A DNA stretch of 42,690 nucleotides from an uncultured Brachyspira sp. (GCA_934725525.1 CAKVCG010000002.1:1-42690); one strand, 5' to 3'; shown: positions 6,039 to 16,045, numbered from the stretch's first letter. A program made the numbers and translations. Notes: a model not told the origin generated them from the sequence alone.

Positions 6039-8348
6039 TCAATCTTCAACCAAACTATTTTCAGAATTATTTAAACTCTCTTCTCCAGTATCAACTTCAG
6101 AATTTTCATAAATTGAATTCTCATTATTAGAATTTTTACTTTCAACGCTTGAGCCTGCATCTTTTCCATCAATAAGATTATTCACATCTTCCGCTTTTAT
6201 GCTCAAATCCATTCTTCTTATCACCATTCTTGCGGTTTTCAAATCTACCCTATTTCCAGCAGAGTCGAATAAAGTTATTTCCTTATCTCCGTTTACATAC
6301 TGCTTCATTTCGATAATATAGCCTTCAAAATCGACAGCTCTTAATGTTTTATTTTTTCCATCGTTTTCTATATCTATTATCGTTCCATCCGATTTGGTTT
6401 CGTTTATTACGCTTTTTCCGTTTATATAATTTTTATGCACAGAATATCCTCCCTCGCTATAAATATTAACCGATTCGGTGTTTCCAAAAATATCTTTAGT
6501 GATAGTTGAAGTAGAACCGTCCGCATTAACCGTCTCAATAACGCTACTTGAATCTGCGTGGACCGTTTCCTTTATATAACTCGAATCTTTATTTAAAGTA
6601 GTCGTTTCTTTAGAGCCGTCCGCTTTTATAATTCTCGTTATCAAAGTTCCGTTAGGCATTTTTATTTCGCTTATAGTCTCTTCGGATATTGTGTCGGTTA
6701 TTAAAGTTCCGTCCACTTTTTTTGTTATCACGGTAAAAGAACCGTCGTCGTTATAAGTTTTAGTTATTACGCTTCCATCGTCCGCTTTAACATTATAAGA
6801 TAAAGTGCCTTCTCCAGTATTTTGCGAATTCCTCTCTTCCACTCTGCCATCGGGATAAACTATTTTCAAAGCGCTTATTCCTTCGCTGTCGACTACCGTA
6901 GTTCCTATGCTTCCGTCAATATAATTTGCGACAATTTTATAACTTCCATCGGGGTTTTCGGTTTTAACGATTAAAGAACCGTCAGGCTTTTTTATTTCCG
7001 TAATAATATTATTGTCTTCGGATTTTCTATTTATAAAAGAACCGTCCGCGTATAAAATATATTCGTAAATGTCTCCGTCCGCCGTTTTTATATTGACGGA
7101 TTTTGAATTGTCGGCAAAATAACTTTCCGTTTTTTTATCGCCGTTTTGAAATAAAATCTCTATCTCTCGTTTCCCGTAATCGTATAAAGTGTCGGAAATC
7201 TCATAATCGTTGGAATACATTTTTATTTTTTCAATTTTTCCTTTTTCGTAAACTATTCTAACTCCGTCCTCAAATAAAATTTCTTTCGTATAATCGAAAT
7301 TAGGATAAATATTTTCAGTTGTAACGCTTCCATCGTTATTCGTAATTATTCTATAATTATTAGTGAAAGGAATAAATTTAATCGAATTGTCGTTTGTTCT
7401 AATCAAAGAAATAACTTTATCCAAAGAATCTTTTTGATAATAATCGTCTCCTATATTCTTCAAAAATATTTCGTAAGATATCGCCGCGTTAGTGAAATCT
7501 CCCAAAGCCAGATAAGTATGCCCCATATTAAGATAAGCGCTATAATATAAAGCGGATGTATTATAAGAATTAAACGAAACGATTATATTTGTAAAAGTCA
7601 AATTAGTTCCGTCTAAAACAAAATCCGTAATAGTCGTAATATTTGTAGTGTCTCCTATAACCGCCAAATTAAAATTAGTATTGTCTTCAAATATTGTCGT
7701 TTTATTTGTAAAAGAATATTCGTTCGTATATGTATTGGTAATAACGACATTCATAAATAAAGGAAATTTTGTAAAATAATTATAAAGAGAATTTTTTTCG
7801 TTTGTAAAAGTAAAATCGTTATTAAAATTTTCGCCTATATTTTCTTCCAAATTCCCAATAAAAATGGTATTTGTAACCGCATTTTGCGAAATCGTATAAT
7901 CGGTTAAAATCTCTTCGTTTATATTCGGCAAGTAAAGAGAATATAATCTTTCAGTCGAACGATTATACCAAATCAAAGCCTCGTTATAATTCTTTAATTG
8001 ATAAAAAGAATTGGCGATATTATTGCAATAAGAATAAGAATCGTTTATATCGAAAGCGAGTTTATAATATTCTATAGCGTTTTGATATTGCTTATCTTGA
8101 AAATAGCAAGCGCCGATATAATAATAAAGCATGTCGTTTGTAGATAACGGTCTTTTTTTCAAATATAAAAGAAAAGCCTCGCGAGACAGATTATATTTCT
8201 TTTGAAAGAATAATTTTTCCGCATTAAAAAATTCTCTATCTAAATTCATATTATTATTTCTATCGTTGTTTTGGGTTGATTTTTGGGCGAATAATAAGTT
8301 AAAAATAAAAAAATTAGATATAATAAAAACTATAATAACTTTCTTCAT
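6039..8348 (-). CDS. Secreted TPR protein with 11-residue DGS repeats
   Basis: A 769-residue protein with an N-terminal signal peptide (MKKVIIVFIISNFFIFNLLF then AQ), so it is exported and may be a lipid-free periplasmic or surface protein. TPR-like helical repeats cover about 39-135 (YYYIGACYFQDKQYQNAIEY, NNIANSFYQLKNYNEALIWY) and about 265-315. A Thr/Asn-rich stretch lies between. From about 345 to 670 there are many short beta repeats centred on DGS or NGT, with a period near 11 residues in the middle (NADGSTSTIT, KVDGTLITDT, MPNGTLITRI). This probably forms a beta-solenoid or wing-like sheet. The tail is Ser/Asn/Glu-rich. The start has AGGA 8 bases upstream. The function is unknown; TPRs suggest protein binding in the envelope. 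Confidence 0.75.
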   Translation of the reverse strand: MKKVIIVFIISNFFIFNLLFAQKSTQNNDRNNNMNLDREFFNAEKLFFQKKYNLSREAFLLYLKKRPLSTNDMLYYYIGACYFQDKQYQNAIEYYKLAFDINDSYSYCNNIANSFYQLKNYNEALIWYNRSTERLYSLYLPNINEEILTDYTISQNAVTNTIFIGNLEENIGENFNNDFTFTNEKNSLYNYFTKFPLFMNVVITNTYTNEYSFTNKTTIFEDNTNFNLAVIGDTTNITTITDFVLDGTNLTFTNIIVSFNSYNTSALYYSAYLNMGHTYLALGDFTNAAISYEIFLKNIGDDYYQKDSLDKVISLIRTNDNSIKFIPFTNNYRIITNNDGSVTTENIYPNFDYTKEILFEDGVRIVYEKGKIEKIKMYSNDYEISDTLYDYGKREIEILFQNGDKKTESYFADNSKSVNIKTADGDIYEYILYADGSFINRKSEDNNIITEIKKPDGSLIVKTENPDGSYKIVANYIDGSIGTTVVDSEGISALKIVYPDGRVEERNSQNTGEGTLSYNVKADDGSVITKTYNDDGSFTVITKKVDGTLITDTISEETISEIKMPNGTLITRIIKADGSKETTTLNKDSSYIKETVHADSSSVIETVNADGSTSTITKDIFGNTESVNIYSEGGYSVHKNYINGKSVINETKSDGTIIDIENDGKNKTLRAVDFEGYIIEMKQYVNGDKEITLFDSAGNRVDLKTARMVIRRMDLSIKAEDVNNLIDGKDAGSSVESKNSNNENSIYENSEVDTGEESLNNSENSLVED

Positions 8349-8396
8349 AATAAAATCCTAATCGTATTTAAAAATATATTTAAATATTTAAAACTA

Positions 8397-8819
8397 TTAA
8401 TTTTTTACATAGTCAAAATAATTATTAAAGAGAGAAAATAATATATACTCGCTGTATCCTCTTACTTTCTTTTCTTTATCCAAAACATCGTTTAAGAATT
8501 TAAAAGTTTTAGTATTCGGGTTTTCTATATAATATATTCTTTCTTTATTTAGTAAATTAGGATTTTTTTTAAGCGCTCTTACAAGCGATATTTCTTTTAA
8601 TTTATTTTTTTTATCTTCTCTACTGTTATAATAAGAAAATAGCCTTTTCGACAAATCCTCGAATATAATCTTATTATAAGTAATCGCCCTTATAACATCC
8701 GTGTCCATTTCTATATCTTTATTATTTAGCTCGCCGTTAAATAAAGCTATCGACACTACAGATTTTATATCGAGAATAGTCGCTTTTTCTTCCTTTATCT
8801 TGATTTTCTTACTCTGCAT
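8397..8819 (-). CDS. Hypothetical protein, 140 residues
   Basis: I do not recognise this gene. The product is a charged, lysine-rich soluble protein with no signal peptide or membrane segment. It has helical stretches such as DVIRAITYNKIIFEDLSKRL and ends in an aromatic YSEYILFSLFNNYFDYV. The ATG at 8819 lacks a good ribosome site (AAAGG lies about 15 bases upstream). It sits 48 bases before the TPR/DGS-repeat gene on the same strand, so the two may form an operon. The base composition is like its neighbours. Confidence 0.6.
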   Translation of the reverse strand: MQSKKIKIKEEKATILDIKSVVSIALFNGELNNKDIEMDTDVIRAITYNKIIFEDLSKRLFSYYNSREDKKNKLKEISLVRALKKNPNLLNKERIYYIENPNTKTFKFLNDVLDKEKKVRGYSEYILFSLFNNYFDYVKN

Positions 8820-8986
8820 AAAATTAAATATAAGCCTTTACAATATTTATATAATATATCGACAATACTAATATTTTGATTAGACATTTTGATTGGAATA
8901 AAAACCTTATTATAAGCCACATTGTTATTATAAAAGTTAACGAATTTAAGTAATAGGCGACTGAAAAGAACAAACGTAATGTAAAG

Positions 8987-9014
8987 TTGAAAAACGGAAT
9001 AAATTATATATAAT
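8987..9014 (+). promoter_or_regulatory. Promoter of murJ
   Basis: TTGAAA (8987-8992), 16-base spacer, TATAAT (9009-9014). The predicted start near 9021 leaves a leader of only about 20 bases before the ATG at 9040. Confidence 0.6.
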
Positions 9015-9039
9015 ATAATAAATTACTTTAGAGATTTTT

Positions 9040-10647
9040 ATGTTGGAAAATTCGTATAATATAAAAATAAAATCAAAAATCGCAAAATCATCGCTCAAAA
9101 TGTCGGTAGTAACGGCAACAAGCAGAATATTCGGACTCGTTCGAGACCAAATACAGGCGACTTTGCTCGGAACTACGTTCATAGCGGACGCTTTTGCGAT
9201 TGGTTTTATTCTTCCAAATTTATTAAGGAGACTTTTTGCCGAAGGAAATATGGTTGCGAGTTTCATTCCCGTATTTACCGAACTTGAAAAAGAAAAAGGC
9301 GAAAAAGAATCAAAAAAATTTTTCAGAGCGATTTTCACTCTTTTAACCTTAATATTAATTCTAATCGTTTTAATCGGAATAATAATCTCTCCCCTACTCG
9401 TCAAACTTTTATACAAATCTGCAAATAAAGAGACTCTCGATTTGGCTACAAATCTGTCAAGAATAATGTTTCCCTATCTTTTATTTATTTCTTTGGCGGC
9501 TTTGATGCAAGGAATATTGAATATAAGAGGATATTATTCTATTTCTGCGGCAAGCCCGATTTTGCTAAATATAGTAATAATTTCAACGGCTTTAATTTTT
9601 TATTTCTTTTTTCCAAATGTTTTTGAAAACATGTCTTATGTTTTTAGTATTGCCGTTTTAATCGGAGGATTCGTTCAATTTCTTTATCAAATGCCTTTCG
9701 TTAAAAAATTAGGGTTTACTTTCAAACCTTATTTTAATTTTAGAGATATTTATGTTATAAAAATGATAAAACTCTTTGCGCCAGGGATTTTCGGAGCGAG
9801 CGTTTATCAAATCAATTTGCTCGTTTCCACCGCGTTTGCGGGAGCTATTGGAGAAGGAAGAGTTTCGGCAGTTACTTTTGCAAACAGAATTCATGAATTC
9901 GTTTTGGGAGTTTTTGCCGTAAGTATCGCAACCGTTATGCTTCCGACTTTAAGCAAATTATTAGTCGATGGGAAAAAAGAAGAAGCGAAAGAGACTTTAG
10001 GCTATTCTTTAAGATTAGTCGCTTTGATAACAGTTCCCGCAACTTTCGGTTTTATTATTTTAGGAAAAGAAATCGTGGAAACAATTTTTCAATACGGAGC
10101 TTTTTCTTCAAATTCGACTTTTTTGGTTTCAAGCGCTTTAAGATATTTGTCTTTGTCTTTATTTTTTGTGGCAAGTTATAGAATAGTCGTTCAATCGTTT
10201 TACGCTATGAAAGATATGAAAACTCCAGTTTATACCGCTTTTTTTTCTTTTATAATAAACGCTTTAAGCAATTATTTATGCGTTTATATTTTTAGTTTTG
10301 ATATAATAGGAATTTCAATTTCAAGCGTTTCGGCAAATATAATCTCTTTTTGCATATTGTATATTTTATTAATGAAAAAAATGAAAACAAAAACTATAAT
10401 AAACAAAAAAATTGGAATCTTCAAGACTTTTTTATCGAGTCTTTTAATGGGAATGTTAGTTTTCTCTCTAAAATATTATTTTCTTCCCGCATCGCAATAT
10501 TCAAAAATTATTTTTATATTAAAAGTTTTTGTTATAATATTTATCGGAATGATTATTTACTGCGCCTCAAATATAATTTTTAAGAACGAAGATTTTTTAT
10601 CCTTTGTCAATATTTTTAAGAAAAAGATTATAAAGAAAAAATTATAA
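9040..10647 (+). CDS. murJ: Lipid II flippase MurJ (MviN)
   Basis: A 535-residue integral membrane protein of the MurJ/MviN branch of the MOP superfamily. It flips lipid II across the inner membrane for peptidoglycan synthesis. The N-terminus carries the family signature TATSRIFGLVRDQIQA, then ADAFAIGFILPNLLRRLFAE and an Arg/Glu-rich cytoplasmic loop. About 14 hydrophobic helices follow, with family segments such as MFPYLLFISLAALMQGILN. The length is normal for the family (500-540). The gene stands alone, with its own promoter, between a minus-strand pair and the convergent dnaJ. The 190 bases after it show only short coding-like scraps and no clear terminator. Confidence 0.93.
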   Translation: MLENSYNIKIKSKIAKSSLKMSVVTATSRIFGLVRDQIQATLLGTTFIADAFAIGFILPNLLRRLFAEGNMVASFIPVFTELEKEKGEKESKKFFRAIFTLLTLILILIVLIGIIISPLLVKLLYKSANKETLDLATNLSRIMFPYLLFISLAALMQGILNIRGYYSISAASPILLNIVIISTALIFYFFFPNVFENMSYVFSIAVLIGGFVQFLYQMPFVKKLGFTFKPYFNFRDIYVIKMIKLFAPGIFGASVYQINLLVSTAFAGAIGEGRVSAVTFANRIHEFVLGVFAVSIATVMLPTLSKLLVDGKKEEAKETLGYSLRLVALITVPATFGFIILGKEIVETIFQYGAFSSNSTFLVSSALRYLSLSLFFVASYRIVVQSFYAMKDMKTPVYTAFFSFIINALSNYLCVYIFSFDIIGISISSVSANIISFCILYILLMKKMKTKTIINKKIGIFKTFLSSLLMGMLVFSLKYYFLPASQYSKIIFILKVFVIIFIGMIIYCASNIIFKNEDFLSFVNIFKKKIIKKKL

Positions 10648-10841
10648 CATATAGTCCGACCATATATCATAATTATTCTATAGAAATTAAACAAAAGGAT
10701 GAAAATAACTACTCAATTTATTATTTGTAGAAGAAGCGTTCGTCCAATTGTCAAGTATGACGCCAGCAGTATTTCAAACCAATCTTAAAATTTTATAAAT
10801 TGAAAGTATATAATAGGAATACAGAGAGCAAAAAAGTCTAA

Positions 10842-11969
10842 TTACAAAATGCTTTTATGAGGCTTCCTCAACTCTGGCTCGTCGTTACTTGGAATAACCT
10901 TTTTTAATTCGCTATATAATCTCTTCTCTTCTGAAGACAATTTTTTATTAACATCGATATTGACGATTACAAGCAAATCGCCTCTAACTCCTCTATTTAA
11001 GTTTGTAGCTCCGCCGCCTTTTAATTTAAAAACCTGTCCGCTATTCGTTCCCGCTGGAATTTTTATTTTTACTTTTTTCTTATCCAAAGTTTCTATAAGT
11101 ATATCTGCTCCTAAAGTCGCTTGAACTATATTAATTCCTACTTCGGTTATCAAATCGATTCCGTCTCTTATAAAATATTTATGAGGCAAAACATTAATAT
11201 ATAAATATAAATCGCCGGGAATTCCGCCCGCAACCGCTTCGCCTTCCTTTGAAACTCTAAGTTGAGTATTATCGTCTATGCCTTTTGGAATATTAACCGA
11301 AATAGTTTTAGGTTTTTTAATCGTTCCCGTTCCTCTGCAATTTTTACAAGCCGTTGTCACTATCGAACCGCTTCCATGACATCTACTGCAAGTTCTTCTA
11401 ACGCTAAAAAATCCTTGCGAACTTCTTATCTCTCCGCTTCCGCCACAAGTCGGGCAAGTTGTGGTTTTTGTTCCCGGTTCCGCTCCGCTTCCATGACAAA
11501 CATCGCAGACATCGTTTTTATCGAGTTTTATTTCCATCTTCTTTCCAAATACAGCGTCCTCCAAAGAAAGATTAATATCGTATCTTATATCGTTTCCTCT
11601 TCTCTGTCTTGTCGAACTTCTGCCTCCAAAACCTCCACCGAAAAACGAACTAAATATATCGTCTAAATCTCCGAATCCGCCTCCTCCGAACATCGAAGAA
11701 AAATCGAAACCGCCTCTTCCGTAAGCGTCCGCAAAATCGCTATGAACTCCTTGAAATCCGAATTTATCGTATTGAGAGCGTTTTTTTTCGTCCGATAATA
11801 TTTCGTAAGCTTCCGTAGCCTCTTTAAATTTCTCTTCCGCTTCTTTATTGTTAGGGTTTCTGTCTGGATGATACTGCATCGCCAATTTTCTATATGCTTT
11901 TTTTATTTCGTCCGCGCTTGCAGTCTTTGAAACTCCCAAAACTTCGTAATAATCTCTTTTATCAGCCAT
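10842..11969 (-). CDS. dnaJ: Chaperone protein DnaJ
   Basis: A 375-residue type I J-protein co-chaperone that delivers unfolded substrates to DnaK and stimulates its ATPase. The J domain (about 4-70) has HPD at 34-36. It is followed by a Gly/Phe-rich region ([15 protein letters not shown]) and a zinc-binding domain with four CxxCxGxG-type repeats ([32 protein letters not shown]). The C-terminal substrate-binding domains complete it at normal length. The ribosome site is AAGGAT. It is separated from dnaK by the DUF1275 gene and has its own promoter in the 3' end of that gene. Confidence 0.97.
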   Translation of the reverse strand: MADKRDYYEVLGVSKTASADEIKKAYRKLAMQYHPDRNPNNKEAEEKFKEATEAYEILSDEKKRSQYDKFGFQGVHSDFADAYGRGGFDFSSMFGGGGFGDLDDIFSSFFGGGFGGRSSTRQRRGNDIRYDINLSLEDAVFGKKMEIKLDKNDVCDVCHGSGAEPGTKTTTCPTCGGSGEIRSSQGFFSVRRTCSRCHGSGSIVTTACKNCRGTGTIKKPKTISVNIPKGIDDNTQLRVSKEGEAVAGGIPGDLYLYINVLPHKYFIRDGIDLITEVGINIVQATLGADILIETLDKKKVKIKIPAGTNSGQVFKLKGGGATNLNRGVRGDLLVIVNIDVNKKLSSEEKRLYSELKKVIPSNDEPELRKPHKSIL

Positions 11970-12009
11970 TTATAAATATCCTTCTTAACTTATTAAAAAA
12001 TAAAATATA

Positions 12010-12039
12010 ATTATACTTAAACATTTCAAAATATTTCAA
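12010..12039 (-). promoter_or_regulatory. Promoter of dnaJ
   Basis: On the minus strand: TTGAAA (12034-12039), 18-base spacer, TATAAT (12010-12015). The -35 lies in the last codons of the DUF1275 gene. The leader would be about 35 bases. Confidence 0.5.
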
Positions 12040-12800
12040 ACTTCTTCAAAAAACATGAAACTATTTACAAACATCAATACTCCCGCCGCAATCCAAACCG
12101 ATTTTGTTCCAAATTTATTCGTAAACAAAGAGCCTAAATAAGCGCCAAAAGTAAACGATAAAATAACGGTCAAATAAATAAGTCCGTTTTTTCCGCTTTT
12201 AATATTCTCTTCTTTTTTATTTTTATTCTTACTAAAAAAATAATTAAATAAATGCTCCGAAGCCGAGCGTAAATTTCCCGTGCACATTGTGGAAACATAA
12301 GAAAGCCCTTCTACTTTATTGAAAGTGGTCATATGAACCGCCGATATAAAAGAAATAGAACTAACCATTAAGGCGTTTGGAAAATTTTTTGAAAATAACC
12401 CGACCATAAAAAATATAATCGTATTGATTAATAAAATAATATATCCCCATTCCATTATATGTTTTCCGTTTGTAATTTTTTTTATAAATTGAGCGAACCA
12501 AATTCCGCATATAAAAGACAATATTGGAAATAGATAATCGATAACTCCGTAGAAATTTCCTTTCGCCAAATTCATCGCAAGAAATATAATATTTCCAGTT
12601 TGAGCGTATGCAAAAATTCCGTCTTTCGTTATATAAGTGTAAGCGTCCACATAACCGCAAACCATAGAAAGCGTCGAAGCTATATATATAGTTTCCAAAG
12701 TATGAATTTCTTTCTTCTTTTTTAGAAAAGATAAAATATTTTTTTTCGATTTGCTTTTTTTTGAAATATTCTTTTTTAATAATTTATTAATCAAAATCAA
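12036..12800 (-). CDS. YoaK/DUF1275 family membrane protein
   Basis: About 254 residues with some six hydrophobic helices. After a Lys-rich start, the core TLSMVCGYVDAYTYITKDGI then AQTGNIIFLAMNLA is the DUF1275 hallmark (GYVDA..., TGN). Later segments (MCTGNLRSASEHL) match the second conserved half. Function is unknown in the family; it is a small inner-membrane protein, possibly a transporter. The start at 12800 is TTG. Another TTG two codons later (12794) fits the ribosome site AAAGG better, with 8-base spacing. A promoter and an upstream hairpin separate it from dnaK, so it is its own unit lying within the chaperone cluster. Confidence 0.85.
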   Translation of the reverse strand: MILINKLLKKNISKKSKSKKNILSFLKKKKEIHTLETIYIASTLSMVCGYVDAYTYITKDGIFAYAQTGNIIFLAMNLAKGNFYGVIDYLFPILSFICGIWFAQFIKKITNGKHIMEWGYIILLINTIIFFMVGLFSKNFPNALMVSSISFISAVHMTTFNKVEGLSYVSTMCTGNLRSASEHLFNYFFSKNKNKKEENIKSGKNGLIYLTVILSFTFGAYLGSLFTNKFGTKSVWIAAGVLMFVNSFMFFEEV

Positions 12801-12823
12801 AACCTTTATAATTGATTTGTATA

Positions 12824-12851
12824 ATTATATATCAAAGAACAATATAATCAA
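12824..12851 (-). promoter_or_regulatory. Promoter of the DUF1275 gene
   Basis: On the minus strand: TTGATT (12846-12851), 16-base spacer, TATAAT (12824-12829). It begins just after the dnaK hairpin. Confidence 0.55.
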
Positions 12852-12854
12852 ATA

Positions 12855-12910
12855 GGCGGCTAAAATATTTCGTTTTTATTTTTATTTTCAACTTTAATAT
12901 TCTAACCGCC
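12855..12910 (-). terminator. Long hairpin after dnaK, possible terminator
   Basis: GGCGGTTAGAATATT (12896-12910, read on the minus strand) pairs with AATATTTTAGCCGCC (12855-12869) at 13 of 15 positions around a 26-base loop. The GC-rich base of the stem stands out in this AT-rich region. It lies 22 bases after the dnaK stop. Only a weak T-rich stretch follows (TATTTGATT), so termination may be partial. Confidence 0.5.
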
Positions 12911-12931
12911 AAATGACTTTATATTCAACTT

Positions 12932-14857
12932 TTACTTTTTATCATTATCGTCCACAACTTCGTAATCGGCATCGACAACGGAGTCATCTTTTCTTCCCGT
13001 ATCTTCGTTATTCGTTTCGTTTGCCTGACTTTGCTGTTGAGCCTGCTGTCCGCCCGCTTGTTGTCCCTGTTTATAAAGAGTTTCGGACGCTTTACTCCAA
13101 GTAGCTTGAAGCTCTTCCGTAGCTCTTTTTATATTATCAGTATTATTCGAATCTATCGCAGATTTCAACGCGGACACTTTAGATTCTATTTCGGATTTAT
13201 CGGAAGGCTGCAATTTATCTCCTGACTCTTTCAATAATTTTTCCGTTTGATAAATCATATGGTCAGCATTATTTTTAGCCTCGACTTCTTCTTTTTTCTT
13301 TTTATCCTCTTCGGCATGTTTTTCGGCGTCTTGCACCATTCTGTTAATTTCTTCCTCGCTTAATCCGCTCGAAGATTCAATTCTTATTTTTTGCTCTTTC
13401 CCCGTTCCCAAATCTTTAGCCGATACATGCACTATTCCGTTTGCGTCAATATCGAAAGAAACATCTATTTGAGGAACTCCTCGAGGCGCTGGCGGTATTC
13501 CCACCAAATCGAACCTGCCAAGCTCTCTATTATCGTTAGCCATTTTTCTTTCGCCTTGTAAAACTCTTATAGTTACCGAAGGCTGATTATCCGCCGCCGT
13601 TGAAAATACTTGATTCTTTTTCGTAGGAATTGTCGTATTTCTATTTATAAGAACCGTCATTACGCTTCCTTCCGTTTCGATTCCCAAAGAAAGAGGAGTC
13701 ACATCCAAAAGAAGAACATCTTTAACATCGCCTTTTATTATTCCTCCTTGAACCGCCGCTCCCATTGCAACCGCTTCGTCTGGATTTACGCTTTTATTCG
13801 ACTCTTTATTAAAGATATTTTTAACGGTTTCTTGGACTAAAGGAATTCTCGTAGAACCTCCAACCAATATAACCTCGTTTATATCGTTTAAAGTAAGTCC
13901 CGCGTCTTTCATCGCTTTTTCGCAAGGAATTCTCGTTTTTTCAACCAAATCTCTTATCAATTCTTCAAATTTAGACCTTGACAAAGAAACATTCAAATGT
14001 TTAGGTCCCGAAGCGTCCGCAGTCAAATAAGGCAAATTAATATCGGTTTGTAGCGAGCTTGAAAGTTCTTTTTTCGCTTTTTCTGCAGCTTCTTTTAATC
14101 TTTGCAAAGCCATTTTATCGTTATTCAAATCTATGCCTTGTTCTTTCTTGAATTCGCTTATAAGCCAATCGATTACCGCATGGTCGAAATCGTCTCCTCC
14201 CAAATGCGTGTCTCCGTTAGTGCTTTTTACTTCAAACACTCCATCCGCTAATTCCAAAATGGATATATCGAAAGTTCCGCCTCCCAAATCGTAAACGGCT
14301 ATTTTTTCGTCTTTCTTTTTCTCCATTCCGTAAGCCAAAGCCGCTGCCGTAGGTTCGTTTATTATTCTCAAAACATTAAGCCCCGCGATTCTACCCGCGT
14401 CTTTTGTCGATTGTCTCTGACTATCGTTAAAGTAAGCTGGCACGGTAATAATAGCGTCCGTTACTGTTTCTCCCAAATATTCTTCCGCCGTTTGTTTCAT
14501 TTTTTGAAGTATTCTAGCGCTTATCTCTTGAGGAGTAAAATTGCCTTCCAAAGTTTTTATTTTTACTTTTCCATCTTCTTCCAAAACGGTATAAGGCATT
14601 CTCGAACGCTCTTCGGTTACTTCGTTATAAGTGTTTCCCATAAATCTCTTTATTGAAAAAATCGTATTTTCTGGGTTCGTTACCATTTGGTTTTTAGCGG
14701 GTTGTCCAACCAAAATCTCGCCTTTATTCGTAAAAGCGACTATCGAAGGAGTAGTTCTATTTCCTTCGCTATTCGTTATAACTACAGGTTTTCCGCCTTC
14801 CATTACGGATACGCATGAATTTGTAGTTCCTAAATCTATTCCTATTATTTTACTCAT
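12932..14857 (-). CDS. dnaK: Chaperone protein DnaK (Hsp70)
   Basis: A 641-residue Hsp70. The ATPase domain begins [20 protein letters not shown], with phosphate-loop [10 protein letters not shown], the segment [20 protein letters not shown], and [18 protein letters not shown]. The substrate-binding domain follows ([36 protein letters not shown]). The helical lid ends in a Gln-rich stretch ([13 protein letters not shown]) and an acidic [10 protein letters not shown] tail. The protein refolds and protects cytoplasmic proteins together with DnaJ and GrpE. Its ribosome site is AAGGAG. It follows the 66-codon gene by 53 bases in the grpE operon. Confidence 0.98.
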   Translation of the reverse strand: MSKIIGIDLGTTNSCVSVMEGGKPVVITNSEGNRTTPSIVAFTNKGEILVGQPAKNQMVTNPENTIFSIKRFMGNTYNEVTEERSRMPYTVLEEDGKVKIKTLEGNFTPQEISARILQKMKQTAEEYLGETVTDAIITVPAYFNDSQRQSTKDAGRIAGLNVLRIINEPTAAALAYGMEKKKDEKIAVYDLGGGTFDISILELADGVFEVKSTNGDTHLGGDDFDHAVIDWLISEFKKEQGIDLNNDKMALQRLKEAAEKAKKELSSSLQTDINLPYLTADASGPKHLNVSLSRSKFEELIRDLVEKTRIPCEKAMKDAGLTLNDINEVILVGGSTRIPLVQETVKNIFNKESNKSVNPDEAVAMGAAVQGGIIKGDVKDVLLLDVTPLSLGIETEGSVMTVLINRNTTIPTKKNQVFSTAADNQPSVTIRVLQGERKMANDNRELGRFDLVGIPPAPRGVPQIDVSFDIDANGIVHVSAKDLGTGKEQKIRIESSSGLSEEEINRMVQDAEKHAEEDKKKKEEVEAKNNADHMIYQTEKLLKESGDKLQPSDKSEIESKVSALKSAIDSNNTDNIKRATEELQATWSKASETLYKQGQQAGGQQAQQQSQANETNNEDTGRKDDSVVDADYEVVDDNDKK

Positions 14858-14910
14858 TGTATTATCTCCTTAATTAATAAAATTTTTTAATTAAATATAT
14901 TTGCATTCTT

Positions 14911-15111
14911 TTAATCTTTAGTCAGAACGCTTACAATATATTCTGTGTGACCGTTTCCTAAATGAGAAGTATTAAGGTCGACATTTATTACTTCCCTATT
15001 TTCAATATGCTTATTAATTTTATCCGTTAAATCTTGTAAAACGGTATTAATATGCTGTCTGTCTGCAGCTTTCGGCTCGTAATAAGCCCTAAAAAGTTGA
15101 ATATGCGCCAT
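14911..15111 (-). CDS. Small conserved-looking protein between grpE and dnaK
   Basis: A 66-residue soluble protein of unknown function. The ribosome site CAGGAGA before the ATG is strong, and the gene is spaced 63 bases after grpE and 53 before dnaK, so it is surely expressed with the chaperones. The sequence has a helix (INTVLQDLTDKINKHIENRE) then two beta strands (VINVDLNTS, TEYIVSVLTKD). The beta-alpha-beta pattern faintly recalls small proteins of the Cse60 type, but that is a guess. The gene's place in the heat-shock operon suggests a stress-linked role. Confidence 0.7.
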   Translation of the reverse strand: MAHIQLFRAYYEPKAADRQHINTVLQDLTDKINKHIENREVINVDLNTSHLGNGHTEYIVSVLTKD

Positions 15112-15174
15112 AAAATCTCCTGTTTTTAATTTTTTATTTTTATTTATTTATTTTAATTTTTTACAATTTTAATT

Positions 15175-15795
15175 TTATTCTTTAGCTTTAGGTCTTCCGA
15201 CTATAACTTTAGCCGTTCTCAAAAGCTCATCGTTTAATTTATATCCTTTAGCATAAACTTCTACAATTTTTTCATGCTCGCAATCGGGGACTTCAATCAC
15301 AGTCAAAGCCTCATGAAGATTAGGATTAAATTCTTCTCCCAAACATTCTATTTCCTCGACTCCGTTATCATGAATAAAATCTATAAACTGTTTATGTATC
15401 AATTCTATTCCTTTATAATATTCGCTATTTTGTATATCGTTATTATTTTCTCCCGCTTTTATAGCTCGCTCAAAATTATCCATAAAATTCAAAAGAGATA
15501 ATAATAAATCTTTATTCGCTCGCTTTATCGTATCGATTTTTTCTTTTGCCGCTCGCTTTCTAATATTTTCCATTTCCGCCACAGCTCGCATATACTTATC
15601 TTTCAAATCGACATTTTGATTTTCCAATTCCTCGATTTTTTTATTCAATTCGTTTTCTTCGTTTTTATTATTATCTTCGTTTGCATTTTCTTTATTTTCT
15701 TTATCGTTTTTCAATTCTTCTTCGGTTTCAATATTTTTATATTTTTCAATAGCCTCGTTTATTTCTTCGCTATTTTCGATTTTCGATTCTTCCAT
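15175..15795 (-). CDS. grpE: Nucleotide exchange factor GrpE
   Basis: A 206-residue GrpE, the ADP/ATP exchange factor of DnaK. It has a long acidic, Glu/Asn-rich N-terminal coiled coil, then the family core MRAVAEMENIRKRAAKE, LLSLLNFMDNFERAIKAGEN and IELIHKQFIDFIHDNGVEEI. It ends with the beta domain (FNPNLHEALTVIEVPD, YKLNDELLRTAKVIVGRP). The length is usual. It is the first gene of the grpE-66aa-dnaK unit. No hrcA lies upstream; the next gene on this strand is dnaA. Confidence 0.96.
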   Translation of the reverse strand: MEESKIENSEEINEAIEKYKNIETEEELKNDKENKENANEDNNKNEENELNKKIEELENQNVDLKDKYMRAVAEMENIRKRAAKEKIDTIKRANKDLLLSLLNFMDNFERAIKAGENNNDIQNSEYYKGIELIHKQFIDFIHDNGVEEIECLGEEFNPNLHEALTVIEVPDCEHEKIVEVYAKGYKLNDELLRTAKVIVGRPKAKE

Positions 15796-15861
15796 TTAAT
15801 CGCGTATCTCCTTTCAATTAATTTTATTTATATTTACTTTTTAATTTTTTCAAATCCTTAC

Positions 15862-15890
15862 GCTATATTAATATGCAAAAAATATGCCAA
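15862..15890 (-). promoter_or_regulatory. Promoter of the grpE-dnaK operon
   Basis: On the minus strand: TTGGCA (15885-15890), 17-base spacer, TATAGC (15862-15867). It is sigma-70 like, with a leader of about 60 bases. No CIRCE inverted repeat (TTAGCACTC-N9-GAGTGCTAA) is present between it and grpE, or anywhere in 15796-16045. Confidence 0.5.
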
Positions 15891-16045
15891 TTATTATTAA
15901 TAAATTTTAATAAAAAAGCGGGATTTTTAACGAATTCTATAAAAATTATAATGAATCTTAAAATTTAGTAAACATAATAAATATAAATGGTATTATTATT
16001 AAACTTTAAAATATATGCATTTTGTATTATTTTAATACATAGCCT

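Noticed and set aside
8946..9416. 156-codon minus-strand frame over the murJ start.
   Set aside because: It is antisense to the conserved N-terminus of MurJ and covers the murJ promoter; no ribosome site or family likeness.
10648..10841. Coding-like scraps after murJ (for example VEEAFVQLSSMTPAVFQTNL at about 10726-10785).
   Set aside because: Short, needs a frame change to join with upstream pieces and matches nothing I know; could be a decayed gene end but the support is too thin.
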